Below are positions 24,079 through 33,858 of a stretch of DNA of 51,128 nt, piece after piece. Below the pieces are notes generated by a model. The model had not been told where the DNA came from. It saw only the letters and a program-made list of their open reading frames with translations, and did not search any database. Position numbers and translations under genes: made by a program. Location of the stretch: positions 1-51,128 of the forward strand of contig JAFQKQ010000085.1 in the NCBI GenBank assembly GCA_017396845.1, read 5' to 3'. Position 1 is the first letter of the stretch. Every line of letters begins with the position of its first letter. The stretch comes from Clostridia bacterium. Lineage in GTDB: Bacteria > Bacillota > Clostridia > Christensenellales > Aristaeellaceae.

Positions 24079-24130
24079 AAAAACAGATCGGCAAACCGTT
24101 TGAAAAGACAGTTTACCGATCTGTTTTATT
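24079..24130. terminator. Terminator between the ABC operon and the convergent TIM-barrel gene
   Basis: AAAACAGATCGG at 24079-24091 pairs with CCGATCTGTTTT at 24116-24127, extended by AAAC/GTTT across a one-base mismatch, with a loop of about 14 bases. T-rich ends on both strands fit bidirectional use. Confidence 0.78.
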
Positions 24131-24157
24131 GCTTTGGGAAGCGCTTTGAACTTTTTC

Positions 24158-24910
24158 TCATTCTCCTATGAGGCCTTTTACAAAATCGTACCCGATTTTC
24201 ATTGCCTCAAACGGATCCATATCCCATTTTTCCTGTTCTATCAGGATATACTCAATCCCGCTTTCCTGTATATAGGGAATCAAGGAAGCATAATCTGTGC
24301 AGCCGCGCCCGGCGGGCGTAAGGGGCGCGTTTTCTTCCAGTGATTCCATGTCCTTAAAGTGAATCATCCGCATGCGGCCGGCGTGCTTTAAGAGCCATTT
24401 CCCTGCATCCTGACCGGCTCTTAACAGCTGATTCGTATCGGGAACGATTTCCATTTTCGGAATTTCCCGGAGAAGTATTTCACATGCATGTTCGTTTCCG
24501 ATCTTTCTGAAATCGCCTTTTACGGGATGAAACGACGCGCGAACGCCCGAAAGCGCAAGCCTGTCTATATGCGCATGCATTTCTTCGATATATTGATTAA
24601 GCCCTCGTATACCCTCGTAGCTTTCGTCGATTCCCGAAAAACATACCTCGTTTGCATTGCAGGCAAGATTGATACCGATAAAATTATCCAGCCTTCTTAC
24701 GCACTCTTTGTATTTCTCCTGCGTTCCCAATACGGTAATACCGTTTTCACTCATGGCTTTGGCGATTTCTTCCGGCGTTACGGATGGGTCGATCCATTGA
24801 AGCTGCGAATAGCGAAAGCCGATTTCATTCAGACGCCGTGCAGCGGCATGCACCCGGGCGCCTGTCGTAAGGAGCGGTTTCAGGCTTGAAATCTGTATGC
24901 CGATTTTCAT
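24158..24910 (-). CDS. Sugar phosphate isomerase/epimerase (xylose-isomerase-like TIM barrel)
   Basis: A 250-residue protein of the AP-endonuclease-2/IolE-like fold. It begins MKIGIQISSLK, has GFRYSQLQWID on the second strand, and contains metal-ligand candidates in SFHPVKGDF, PDTNQLLRAGQD, MIHFKDM and the final EYILIEQEKWD. Members isomerise, epimerise or dehydrate sugars and cyclitols using a divalent metal. The start at 24910 is preferred to the ATG at 24919, because AAAGGA lies eight bases from the former and abuts the latter. It lies 32 bases after the giant glucan-synthase-like gene and may be cotranscribed. The specific substrate is not readable. Confidence 0.85.
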   Translation of the reverse strand: MKIGIQISSLKPLLTTGARVHAAARRLNEIGFRYSQLQWIDPSVTPEEIAKAMSENGITVLGTQEKYKECVRRLDNFIGINLACNANEVCFSGIDESYEGIRGLNQYIEEMHAHIDRLALSGVRASFHPVKGDFRKIGNEHACEILLREIPKMEIVPDTNQLLRAGQDAGKWLLKHAGRMRMIHFKDMESLEENAPLTPAGRGCTDYASLIPYIQESGIEYILIEQEKWDMDPFEAMKIGYDFVKGLIGE

Positions 24911-24942
24911 GCTGTTCATCCTTTGCGTTTTTCTTTAGCATA

Positions 24943-27900
24943 TCACGTTTTCTTTTTTCTTTCAATACCGTTTCGCGCCGGAAAAACGCAGACATGTTTT
25001 TTTCCATCGTCTTTCACATGCGCCCAGCCGCTTTCGGATACATTTCCGTCGATCAGCGTGTTCTTTGCATCCCTTCTTGAAACAAATCGGTAAATGCTCT
25101 TTCCGATCTTTATTTCCATCTTCATTTCATCCGTGCCGCTTGGAAGAAGCGCATTCATCCGCATATTATTTCCTTGTATCTTAAGCCCCAGAAGTTCCTC
25201 GTACATCACCCTCACCGTCCACGCCGCTGCGCCTGTATACCATGTCCAGCCGCACGCGCCCTTGCTCCTTGCGTTAAACGATATATCGGCTGCGGAAACA
25301 TACGGTTCGCCCCTGTATTTCACTGTTTTTTCCCGGCTGTTCGTTCTGTTTTCAGGAAGCAGCATATCAAACAGCCGCCACGCCTCGTCTGCATTCTGTC
25401 TTCTTGCCTCCGCCATTACGAAAAAACATGCGCCGTGGGTATACTGTCCGCCGTTTTCGCGAACGCCTTCAGGGTACTCGGCGATATAGCCGGGATCCGT
25501 TTCTCTGCCGGTAAATGGCGGATACAAAAGCCTTATAATACCCGTTTCGTCTTGGACGAGCATATTTTCGGCGCTCTCCATGGCTTCTTTGGATCGTATT
25601 TCATCCTGTCCGTTGATAACAGCCCACGCCTGAGAAATCAGGTCGATTCTGCATTCCGCGTTTTCGTCGCTCCCGATTTTATTCCCTTCGTCGTCGTAGG
25701 CTCTTAAATACCATTTCCCGTCCCATGCCGCCTGATCTACAGCGTTTGTAAGCGAATCCGCCATTTGATACAGATACTCTTTATCCTTATCTGCGGCATA
25801 TTCCGCAAACGTCCTTGCGGTGGTTGATAAAAACATGCTGAGCCATACGCTCTCGCCCTTCCCCCGATCGCCGATGCGGTTCATTCCGTCGTTCCAGTCG
25901 CCGCTTCCCATCAGCGTTAATCCGTGTTCGCCCGTTCTGTAGGCCCTTCGAAACGCCGCCATTATGTGCCCGTAGAGCGTATCGGTCTTTTCCGAAATTC
26001 TGCCCTCTCCGTACCAGTCCTCCCGCCCATCCGGGATTTCCTCGTTTTTAAGGTAAGGAAGCACTGTATCGAGAATACCTCTATCTCCGGTTTCCGCAAT
26101 ATATTTCGCGGTTACAAACGGTATAAACACAATATCGTCGGAAATCCTCGTTCTTACGCCCGATCTCTCGGGATGCCACCAGTGCATGCCGTCGCCGTCT
26201 TCAAACTGATGCGAAGCTGCGTTTAAAATATGCTGTTTTACGATTTGCCGATCCATATACAGAACCGACAGCATATCCTGAAGCTGATCCCGCATGCCTA
26301 CCGCGCCGCCCGGCTGATACATGCCGCATCTTCCAAATACCCGCGAAACAAGCGTTTGATACTTTAAAAATCGGTTGACAAGTGCATCCCTTACCGGATG
26401 CGCAGTATCGCAGGTAAAGGCGGTAATCAGATTTTCAAAATAATCAACGGTTTTAGAAAACGACTCTTCAACGGAAAAATCATTTGCAAAAGACATTGCC
26501 TGCTCCTTATTCTCTGCCCATCCGGATAGTATGGTAATTCTTGACTTGCAGTTTCCCGCCATTACAACATCCCTACATATATACGAGCCTTTTTCAATCA
26601 AACTCTCTTCCATGTCTTCCGGAAAAGCGTCTATTGGTTCAAGCGCATCTTTTCCGCCCTTGATCGTCAAAAAGCCGATTCCATCCATTCGCCCTTTGGC
26701 AAAAAGCATCCCGTCTTCCTTTTCCATCCGCAAAAATCGCTTATCGCTTACAAACGTACCCATCAGAAAATCCATGGAAGCAATCAGATTTTTTTGTACT
26801 TCATAACCGGTTTTGTTTCTTATATCAATGGAAACGGCGAATATCGGCTTTTTTGAATCCGAAAACAGATTTGCTTCATAATCGCCCTCTTCAAACGCGC
26901 CTTCCACTTTGGTATATCCCTGATAATGCGTAACCCTGTACATATCTTTCCTGTGATACCCCGGAAGAAGCGGCGTGTATCCGTTATCGTCAGTCAGATA
27001 TATTTTCATCATGCTTCCGCCCGGAGCGGTTTCATTGTCAAAGGGCGTAATCCTCCCCATGCGGCTGTTTTTATACCACATGAACCCGCCGCCCCTTTCC
27101 GTGAGCAGTACGCCGAAATCGGGATTGGCAAGCATATTGCACCACGGCGCAGGCGTATCCGCCCCCGGCATAACGTCGATCTGATAGCCCTTGAGATCTT
27201 TTGTATAGCCGCCGAAGCCGTTATACGAAATCCTGTCAGCGCTTGAAAGATATTGATTTGCATATGAAAGCGGAATTCGCTTTGGCCTGCCGCTTCCTTT
27301 TGCGTCTCTTACTGCCCTGATTTCTCCGTTTACAGCTCTAAGAACTGCAATAGACGATAGCAGCATTTGTTTTTCATCCGTCATTCTCTCCTTGTCGATT
27401 ATAAAAATTCCGCCGTTTTGATTCTGTATGCCGTTTAAATGGCTTGAAAGAATCATTCCCTCAATTGCCGTTTTGAGCGGCTGATGATAGCCCGATTCAT
27501 GCCCGGCAATCAGTACGACGGAGGAAGAAAAGCCCGCTCCGAACAGGAATTCATGCGCACGAATCAGTTTTCTTGCGCCGTCAAGCGCTTTGCTGTCGGG
27601 GATTTCCCCAAGCAGCACCGGCATATCCTCCGAAATTCCAAACTCGTACAGCGCTTCGGGCTTACGATCAATGGAGCTGCCTGCTTTTCCTACGGAACAT
27701 GAAAACATTTCCTTTGAAGCGGAATCGATCTTTCTGTATTCGCCTGCTTGAATCCCCGCAAACGATAATAGCGTTCGCGCCTGCGCGCTTGAAAGCGCCT
27801 TCGCCCGTTCAAACTCCCGCTTCGCCGTGCACATCTTTGAGCCTTCTTCCAAGTCCTTAAGAAGCTGAAGCGTAAAAAACACTTCTTTTTCCGCACCCGG

Positions 27901-30900
27901 CGCCAAGCATACGCTTCCGTCCAGCACCATATCCTTTCGAAACGGAACATTGGTATCATCGGGATTTTTAAGCGTTGAACGCATATCATCCGTTTGGGGT
28001 TCATAGCTTTCAAAACCGTATACGCCCGCCTTCAGCATAAATCCCGCACCGTTGTTCTTTCTCTTTCGCCTTTCGTATGTCCATTCGTCTTCACCCGAGC
28101 GGTATGCTTCCATAAACAGGCTTCCGAACACCGGATGCGCGTTCATTTCCTCTTTCGTCATCAGGCTTACCGAAAACGCCTGCCGGATTCGAACGCGCAG
28201 CATATTTTCCGCAAGCGAACGGATGGACACCGAGAATATCATCTGTCCCGTCTGTGGAGATATGCAAACGGCGGTTTTGTATTGTATGTTTGAAGAACCT
28301 CCTTCAAACAATGCATAGCCCGCATCAAAGTATACGCCGCTTGCTTTGATTTCACTGTCCCCCTCAAAAACCCTCGGAAGTATTCTTTCCGGATACCTGT
28401 CTTTGTCGCCTCTGAAAAGATTCATATACACGTTTTCTTTCCGAAGAAAACCGTTTCCCATTGAATCTATATAGGCTTCTGTCCCGTAGCCGAAGAGCAT
28501 ATGTCCGTCGTGCGCTTTATCCGCCTTCACATGCCTCATATAATCCGTTCGCGGACGCACATACGCCCTATCTATCTTTTCTTCTCTTCTTTTGAAATAC
28601 ATCGTCAGAAATCTCTTGGGCGCAGGCTTTTCATTCAGAATTTCCAAGAAGGATTTTTCTCTCGGATCCATCATAAAGTATTCGCTTATTTTGTTTCCGC
28701 TCAGGTAATTTGCAATCGCCGTAAGCGCCATGCCCTGATGATGCGCCATATAGCAAAATACGATTTCCGGTATATTCCCGTTTGAATAGTCCGCCGATTC
28801 ATAAAAGCCGTATGAACCCTTTAAGCCTTCCTTTGAAAGCGCATAAAGATTCTGTACGGATTCGCTTGCGCCAACCGAAAGCGACAGCGCCGAAGCATAG
28901 GGTGCAACAGTATCTCCGTCGTCCGTACCGGACAATGAGAGATCGCTTACGCCGAACGCGCGGTACTGATAATTCATTTTCGCATCAAACGCCCGGTATG
29001 CGCACTCCGAAACGCCCCATGCGCGATCCTTCCTTCGCCCGTTTTGCATCTGCGCAGATAATACGCCCTTTGCCGATTGTCCGAGCAGCGACCTGTCCGA
29101 AGACGGCATAAACAAAAACGGCATCATATATTCAAACATGGTTCCGCTCCAGGAAAGAAGCGTGTTTCTTCCCCGAATCCAAACGGAGGGTCTTGAAAGC
29201 TTCTGCCAGTGCGAAAGCGGAATCCCCTTTTCCGCCATGGCAGCAAAGCTCAGTATTCTTGCCTCCGAGGAAAGCAGATCGTAGTAAGACGCGCTCATTT
29301 CATCCCTTTCCGCGTCATACCCAATCCTGAAAAGCTCTTTATCGCGGTCATAAAGGGCGCATATATCCATTTCTGCGATAAGCTTTTCCGAAAGCATGCG
29401 AAGCTTGTCGTTCACATCCCTTGAAATATTTCTTACCGTTATGATAGACGCCAAAAGATTTCCGCAGTCTACACTTGATATATATCTCGGTTTCATAGGC
29501 TTAAGCGAAGCAGTATCATACCAGTTGAATAAAAGTCCGTTCCATTTTTCAAGCGCGGCGATGGTATGGATGGTCTTAGTAAGCCGGGCGTTCATTTCGC
29601 ATTCGTCGATCAGACCAAGCTCCTTCGCCCCGATTACTGAAACCATATACATGCCGATGTTCGTAGGCGATGTGCGCCGGGCTTCTCCGATCGGCGGATC
29701 GAGCTGCACGTTATCCGGCGGAAGACCGTTTCCCGAATGCGGAACATATTTTTCAAAATACTGCCAGGTGTCCCTCGCCCATTCCATCAGCATGCTTATC
29801 GTTTTCCCGCTGATCTCTTCTTCTCCGTTTTCGTTCGCAAATCCGTTTAAAATCCCTTTTCCGAATACAAAGCAACCTGCAAGAAGCAGCATCATCGGAA
29901 GAACGGGCAAATACATAACAGAAGGTATCAGAAGAATTGCACATACCGCTCCTTCGAGGTTCTCTTTTTTATTTTCCCCGTCCGCATCATTGGCAGTAAC
30001 CCATGAAAGCATATGCTTTTGAGATACCAGGGTTCTGTAAAGCGCGCGCCCTATCCCCGCAAGCGACCGACAGGCAAGGGACGGAAGCATAAGAAGCGTA
30101 ACAAAAGAAGGAGAAACATTTCTGAATCCCGATAATACGGCCGGCGCGATCACGGGAAGAAGCCCCCACAGCAAAGCCGCTGCCTTTCCCGTCCATGCGG
30201 AAAGTATAATAAGCGCAATAGAAGAAGCATGCGAAAGGCTTCTTATGAGGTTATCGAAAATCTTGAACCTGTCAAGCGCCCTGAGACGTTTGAAATCAAA
30301 CAGAAATCCGATCAGCTGCCAGTCCCCGCGCGTCCATCTCTCAAATCTTTTCAGATACGACTCCGGCGATTTCGGAAATCCTTCAAATACAGAAATATCG
30401 CCTGCGTACCCGGCCTTTGTAAATATGCCTTCGATCATATCATGGCTGAGAATCCGGTTCTCTTGAAATGCGCCTTCCTGCCGCTGGGTAAACGCCTTTA
30501 TATCATATATGCCCTTTCCCGAAAACAGCCCCTCGCCGCACGCATCCTGATATGCGTCAAACGCGCGGGAGGAATAGGAATCCATGCCGCTTACGCCCGA
30601 CGTTATCCGCATAAAGCGGTTTCTGAGCATTCCTTCACCATTTTCCATTCGCGGCTGAATGACAGCATAACCGTTTTCGCCGGAGGGTCTGTTCAGCGGA
30701 TGATGAATCGTGCCGATCAGCTTCCGAATGGTTCCCGGGATCATTTCCGTATCCATATCCATTGTAATCACGTATTTGTATCTGTTGACGAGCACCCGGG
30801 CGTTTTCTCCGTAAGCGTCAAACGTGTTTTCACCGCTAAGCAGAAGACGGTTCAATTCATTGAGCGCGCCGCGCTTTCGTTCGTATCCCATCCATACTTC

Positions 30901-32385
30901 ATCCTTTGAATTCCATCTGCGCTTTCTGTGAAGATAGAAATACTTTTCTCTTACGCATCTGTGATTTATATTTCTGATTTCACCGGACGCTTTTTCGATA
31001 ATCTCTTTGTCTTCATTCGTTTCCTCTTCGTCTGCATCTTTAAAATCGCCCAAAAGTAAAAAATCCACATTACTGCTCGTTTCATTTACGCCGAAGGTTT
31101 CAAGCTGCATGCATGCTTTTTCCACACTATCCGTATTCGATAAAAGCGCCGGAATTACGACAAGCGCAGCTGCATCTTCTGAAATATCATCCATTTTTAG
31201 GCGTAAAAGCTTTCCACCTCTTGTAAATCTTGAAAATAACCGCCTTGTAATTTCTCCCGCCATGAGCCAAACAATCGGAAACGCAAGTACAGCTCCGATA
31301 AATCCCATGGTTTTCCATGCGATGCACGTAATCACTGTAGAAAGTGCGATGTAGGTAAGAATCAGCTTTTTCCCGCCCGCATCGGGGAACATACGAGTTT
31401 TATTCCCGCACCGAACATTCAGGCTTTCCATGAGGCGCGCTCTTCCGGCATGCGTGTACAGCGCCCATACCGCACCTTCCGCTTCGTCTTCATTTGCAAT
31501 CTCTATCGCCTTTGATGCAATCAGCCGTTCGGGAAGGAAGCTGATTCTTGAGAGATATGCGCATTCCTGCCTCACTGCATCCTTTGACTCGTCATCCATT
31601 TGCTGATATACGCCCGAAGGATCCTGCATAAGCACGTTTTCAAGGCAGCTCACGCGCGTAAAAACGCGCTTCCAGTTCATATCGTTAAGCGCCCACATGC
31701 TTTTAACCGCATTTTGAAGTCTGACGAGCATATCCGAATGCATATCTCTTGCGATTCTTAAAATGTCATCCTCGCTTCTTCCGAGCAGCGCCAGCCGCTT
31801 TACAAGCGTTTCCCGTTTATGCGCGTCTTCATTGATAACGCTAAGCCGCACGGCATGCTCAAAAAATGCCGGATGCACACTGCTTACAGGCTCGTCCGCG
31901 CTGGCATTTATCCATTTTTCGGCGTTTTCCCATTCCTGCTGGAATATCAGCGCATCCGTTGCGAGCGAAAGAAACGCGTCCGTAAGCGCAATTGTCAGAA
32001 CCATCGGCGCATGCCAGATTTCCTGACATGACAAAAGCAGCCTCTCATCCATTTCTCTGAGACTTTCTTCGATTGCGTTTGAGTCAAGCAGCGCCTTTGC
32101 GCCGTCCGAAAGCGATACTGCCCATTCCGTCATTCTTCGGCTTGTTTTTCTTTCATAATTATCTCTCTTTTTTAGATCCCTGCGGGCGCGTATCTCTAAT
32201 GCCTCCATACGCTTTATGTTTTCAACCACAAAACGCGTCTCATCCGAAATATATTCGGTTTTACCTGTAAATCCTTTTGCCATCTGCTCCGCTTTCCGGT
32301 ACTTTTTCCTTATGAGCCAATCGCCAAAAAGCGTTTCTCCGGTATTCTTCATCCATTCGTTTATACGCTCCATACCGCCCGGCAT
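24943..32385 (-). CDS. Cyclic beta-1,2-glucan synthase-like giant protein (GT84 + cyclisation domain + GH94)
   Basis: A 2480-residue membrane protein. Residues 1-335 are helical and soluble. A membrane pair (about 345-380) precedes the GT84-type glycosyltransferase, with the DMDTEM acid motif near 540 and RWTRGDWQ near 680. More helices lie at about 725-760 and 815-855. Next is a glycoamylase-like cyclisation domain with SPTNIGMYM, SSVDCGNLLA, SWSGTMFEYMMPFLF and CYMAHHQGMAL near 1210. The C-terminal third is a GH94 phosphorylase-type module with GSGDWNDGMNRIG near 2163, whose Asp is the usual acid. The order matches NdvB/Cgs, which polymerises, trims and closes glucan rings from UDP-glucose. 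GGAGGA lies nine bases before the ATG. No transporter of the NdvA type is adjacent, though an ABC exporter lies at 20-24 kb. Confidence 0.88.
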   Translation of the reverse strand: MPGGMERINEWMKNTGETLFGDWLIRKKYRKAEQMAKGFTGKTEYISDETRFVVENIKRMEALEIRARRDLKKRDNYERKTSRRMTEWAVSLSDGAKALLDSNAIEESLREMDERLLLSCQEIWHAPMVLTIALTDAFLSLATDALIFQQEWENAEKWINASADEPVSSVHPAFFEHAVRLSVINEDAHKRETLVKRLALLGRSEDDILRIARDMHSDMLVRLQNAVKSMWALNDMNWKRVFTRVSCLENVLMQDPSGVYQQMDDESKDAVRQECAYLSRISFLPERLIASKAIEIANEDEAEGAVWALYTHAGRARLMESLNVRCGNKTRMFPDAGGKKLILTYIALSTVITCIAWKTMGFIGAVLAFPIVWLMAGEITRRLFSRFTRGGKLLRLKMDDISEDAAALVVIPALLSNTDSVEKACMQLETFGVNETSSNVDFLLLGDFKDADEEETNEDKEIIEKASGEIRNINHRCVREKYFYLHRKRRWNSKDEVWMGYERKRGALNELNRLLLSGENTFDAYGENARVLVNRYKYVITMDMDTEMIPGTIRKLIGTIHHPLNRPSGENGYAVIQPRMENGEGMLRNRFMRITSGVSGMDSYSSRAFDAYQDACGEGLFSGKGIYDIKAFTQRQEGAFQENRILSHDMIEGIFTKAGYAGDISVFEGFPKSPESYLKRFERWTRGDWQLIGFLFDFKRLRALDRFKIFDNLIRSLSHASSIALIILSAWTGKAAALLWGLLPVIAPAVLSGFRNVSPSFVTLLMLPSLACRSLAGIGRALYRTLVSQKHMLSWVTANDADGENKKENLEGAVCAILLIPSVMYLPVLPMMLLLAGCFVFGKGILNGFANENGEEEISGKTISMLMEWARDTWQYFEKYVPHSGNGLPPDNVQLDPPIGEARRTSPTNIGMYMVSVIGAKELGLIDECEMNARLTKTIHTIAALEKWNGLLFNWYDTASLKPMKPRYISSVDCGNLLASIITVRNISRDVNDKLRMLSEKLIAEMDICALYDRDKELFRIGYDAERDEMSASYYDLLSSEARILSFAAMAEKGIPLSHWQKLSRPSVWIRGRNTLLSWSGTMFEYMMPFLFMPSSDRSLLGQSAKGVLSAQMQNGRRKDRAWGVSECAYRAFDAKMNYQYRAFGVSDLSLSGTDDGDTVAPYASALSLSVGASESVQNLYALSKEGLKGSYGFYESADYSNGNIPEIVFCYMAHHQGMALTAIANYLSGNKISEYFMMDPREKSFLEILNEKPAPKRFLTMYFKRREEKIDRAYVRPRTDYMRHVKADKAHDGHMLFGYGTEAYIDSMGNGFLRKENVYMNLFRGDKDRYPERILPRVFEGDSEIKASGVYFDAGYALFEGGSSNIQYKTAVCISPQTGQMIFSVSIRSLAENMLRVRIRQAFSVSLMTKEEMNAHPVFGSLFMEAYRSGEDEWTYERRKRKNNGAGFMLKAGVYGFESYEPQTDDMRSTLKNPDDTNVPFRKDMVLDGSVCLAPGAEKEVFFTLQLLKDLEEGSKMCTAKREFERAKALSSAQARTLLSFAGIQAGEYRKIDSASKEMFSCSVGKAGSSIDRKPEALYEFGISEDMPVLLGEIPDSKALDGARKLIRAHEFLFGAGFSSSVVLIAGHESGYHQPLKTAIEGMILSSHLNGIQNQNGGIFIIDKERMTDEKQMLLSSIAVLRAVNGEIRAVRDAKGSGRPKRIPLSYANQYLSSADRISYNGFGGYTKDLKGYQIDVMPGADTPAPWCNMLANPDFGVLLTERGGGFMWYKNSRMGRITPFDNETAPGGSMMKIYLTDDNGYTPLLPGYHRKDMYRVTHYQGYTKVEGAFEEGDYEANLFSDSKKPIFAVSIDIRNKTGYEVQKNLIASMDFLMGTFVSDKRFLRMEKEDGMLFAKGRMDGIGFLTIKGGKDALEPIDAFPEDMEESLIEKGSYICRDVVMAGNCKSRITILSGWAENKEQAMSFANDFSVEESFSKTVDYFENLITAFTCDTAHPVRDALVNRFLKYQTLVSRVFGRCGMYQPGGAVGMRDQLQDMLSVLYMDRQIVKQHILNAASHQFEDGDGMHWWHPERSGVRTRISDDIVFIPFVTAKYIAETGDRGILDTVLPYLKNEEIPDGREDWYGEGRISEKTDTLYGHIMAAFRRAYRTGEHGLTLMGSGDWNDGMNRIGDRGKGESVWLSMFLSTTARTFAEYAADKDKEYLYQMADSLTNAVDQAAWDGKWYLRAYDDEGNKIGSDENAECRIDLISQAWAVINGQDEIRSKEAMESAENMLVQDETGIIRLLYPPFTGRETDPGYIAEYPEGVRENGGQYTHGACFFVMAEARRQNADEAWRLFDMLLPENRTNSREKTVKYRGEPYVSAADISFNARSKGACGWTWYTGAAAWTVRVMYEELLGLKIQGNNMRMNALLPSGTDEMKMEIKIGKSIYRFVSRRDAKNTLIDGNVSESGWAHVKDDGKKHVCVFPARNGIERKKKT

Positions 32386-32432
32386 TTGATTGATTCCTCC
32401 GCAGATTATTATCGAATACTCTCATTATGCAC

Positions 32433-32465
32433 AAAAATAAACGCTTTCATGCCGAAAGCGTTTAT
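32433..32465 (-). terminator. Second hairpin after the coiled-coil gene, with cre-like arm
   Basis: Arms 32437-32448 and 32454-32465 are perfect 12-bp complements with a 5-base loop, and on the minus strand a TTTTT run follows. One arm with its flank (32436-32450, minus ATGAAAGCGTTTATT) also fits the CcpA cre consensus at 14 of 15 positions. It lies 50-80 bases before the ATG of the glucan-synthase-like gene, so it may be a terminator, an operator, or both. Confidence 0.6.
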
Positions 32466-32466
32466 A

Positions 32467-32494
32467 TAAAAAATCCGCCGGCTGAGCGGCGGAT
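32467..32494 (-). terminator. Rho-independent terminator after the coiled-coil gene
   Basis: ATCCGCCG/CGGCGGAT stem (arms 32487-32494 and 32473-32480, 6-base loop) with a T-run on the minus strand just after the stop at 32503. It ends the rsmD-coaD unit. Confidence 0.85.
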
Positions 32495-32502
32495 GATATT
32501 CA

Positions 32503-33366
32503 TTATCGGTTGCTGTTGCTATTTCCAACCATTTCGTTCTTTCTGCGGGCGATGGCTTCGGTAATGCCGGCGGTTTGCTTTTCAAGCGCGTCGAGAAGAC
32601 GATAAGCGTCGTTTACAGCCTTGAGTCTGCGCTCATGCGCGTCCACGCGTGCGTTCTCAATCAGCACAGCCGCTTCGCTTCTGGCTCTCTGCATAACTTC
32701 GCTCTCGCTGACCATCTTCTTCGCCTTCATGGAGGCGTTGTCGATGATCGCCTTTGCCTTGGCTTCCGCTTCCTGAATCATGTTCTTTGCATCGCTTCTT
32801 GCGCGGGCGATGGTGTTCTGCGCGTAATCATTGGCCTCGTCCTTGATGCTCTTAGCCTGAACGTTTGCAGTGGTCACCTTGGTGGTCGCAATGTTTTCAG
32901 CCTTTTCGAGAATTCTGTCTCTCTCGGCGTTGATCTTCATGCCGAACTGGATGCCGTCGGGAAGATTTTCCTTCATATCGCGAATGATGCTGAAACACTT
33001 TTCAACGTCCACCAGCTTTTTGCTGGTCATCGGGAAGCTGGTGCCGCTTTCAAGCGCCTGCTGGAGAAAATCAAACAGCTGCATAATGTAAGCGGTATCA
33101 TCTACCTCTTCTTCATCACCGTTTTCTTCCTCGTCTTCTTCATCATCTTCTTCGTATTCCTCGTCGTCTTCTTCCTCGTCTTCTGAAGAATAATCGTCCT
33201 CGTATTCGCCGTCTTCTTCGTCCTCGTAGGCCTCTTCGTAGCCTTCCTCGTCCTGTTCACCGGCGTATTCGCTGTAGGACTCTTCCTCTTCGAATTCGTT
33301 CACGTTTTCGCCCTGAACCTCTTCGTTCATCTCTTCCTCAAACAGCGTATCGCGATTATTTTCCAT
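32503..33366 (-). CDS. Acidic-leader coiled-coil protein, ATP-synthase-b/DivIVA-like
   Basis: A 287-residue protein. Residues 1-90 are almost entirely Glu, Asp, Tyr and Gly, a low-complexity acidic tail. Residues 95-280 form a long heptad-rich helix with repeated Ala-rich segments (DEANDYAQNTIARARSDA, EAEAKAKAIIDNASMKAKKM) like subunit b of ATP synthase or DivIVA-type coils. No membrane segment is present, so it is not a true subunit b. AAGGAG lies inside the end of coaD, and the two genes are three bases apart. Coiled-coil genes at this place next to coaD are common in Clostridia. The role is unknown; a scaffolding function is an inference. Confidence 0.8.
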   Translation of the reverse strand: MENNRDTLFEEEMNEEVQGENVNEFEEEESYSEYAGEQDEEGYEEAYEDEEDGEYEDDYSSEDEEEDDEEYEEDDEEDEEENGDEEEVDDTAYIMQLFDFLQQALESGTSFPMTSKKLVDVEKCFSIIRDMKENLPDGIQFGMKINAERDRILEKAENIATTKVTTANVQAKSIKDEANDYAQNTIARARSDAKNMIQEAEAKAKAIIDNASMKAKKMVSESEVMQRARSEAAVLIENARVDAHERRLKAVNDAYRLLDALEKQTAGITEAIARRKNEMVGNSNSNR

Positions 33367-33369
33367 CAG

Positions 33370-33858
33370 TTACACTCCTTTTGATTCATGCGCAATGGCG
33401 CGCTTAATATCTTCCAAAATTGCTTCGGGAACCATTTCCCCGATTGCGCCGCCATGGCGCGCGATATCATTTACAATGCTTGAGGATATCCAGCTGTGCT
33501 CGGGAAGGCACGGAAGAAACACCGTGTCCACGCCTGTCAGCATTCTGTTCGCGTTCGAAACGTTTATTTCATACTCCATGTCGCCTACGCCGCGAACGCC
33601 TCTTACCAGTACCTGTGCATTGAGTTTTCCGGCCAATTCCGCAGTAAGCCCGGAATCGGTTACCACTTCTACGTTATCAAGGTCTTCTGTGATCTTTTTA
33701 AGCATCCTTACGCGCTCCTGCGCCGATAGTATATACTTTTTATCGGGATTCGCCATTACGGCCACATAAACCTTTTCAAACATTTTCGCGCTTCTTTTTA
33801 TAACGTCCAAATGCCCGTTTGTCGGCGGATGAAAGCTTCCTGCAAACAACGCGATCAT
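33370..33858 (-). CDS. coaD: Phosphopantetheine adenylyltransferase
   Basis: Makes dephospho-CoA from 4'-phosphopantetheine and ATP, the penultimate step of coenzyme A synthesis. At 162 residues it is of normal length. The nucleotidyltransferase motif is GSFHPPTNGHLD (Asn-Gly-His; the usual GSFDP has His here), followed by VRGVRGVGDMEYE and the WISSSIV motif. The start overlaps the rsmD stop (ATGA). The rsmD-coaD order is widely conserved in Bacillota. Confidence 0.96.
   Translation of the reverse strand: MIALFAGSFHPPTNGHLDVIKRSAKMFEKVYVAVMANPDKKYILSAQERVRMLKKITEDLDNVEVVTDSGLTAELAGKLNAQVLVRGVRGVGDMEYEINVSNANRMLTGVDTVFLPCLPEHSWISSSIVNDIARHGGAIGEMVPEAILEDIKRAIAHESKGV

Noticed and set aside
32575-33186. 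A plus-strand frame ending in a very hydrophobic Phe/Val stretch
   Set aside because: It is the antisense image of the Glu/Asp codons of the acidic coiled-coil protein, not a membrane protein.
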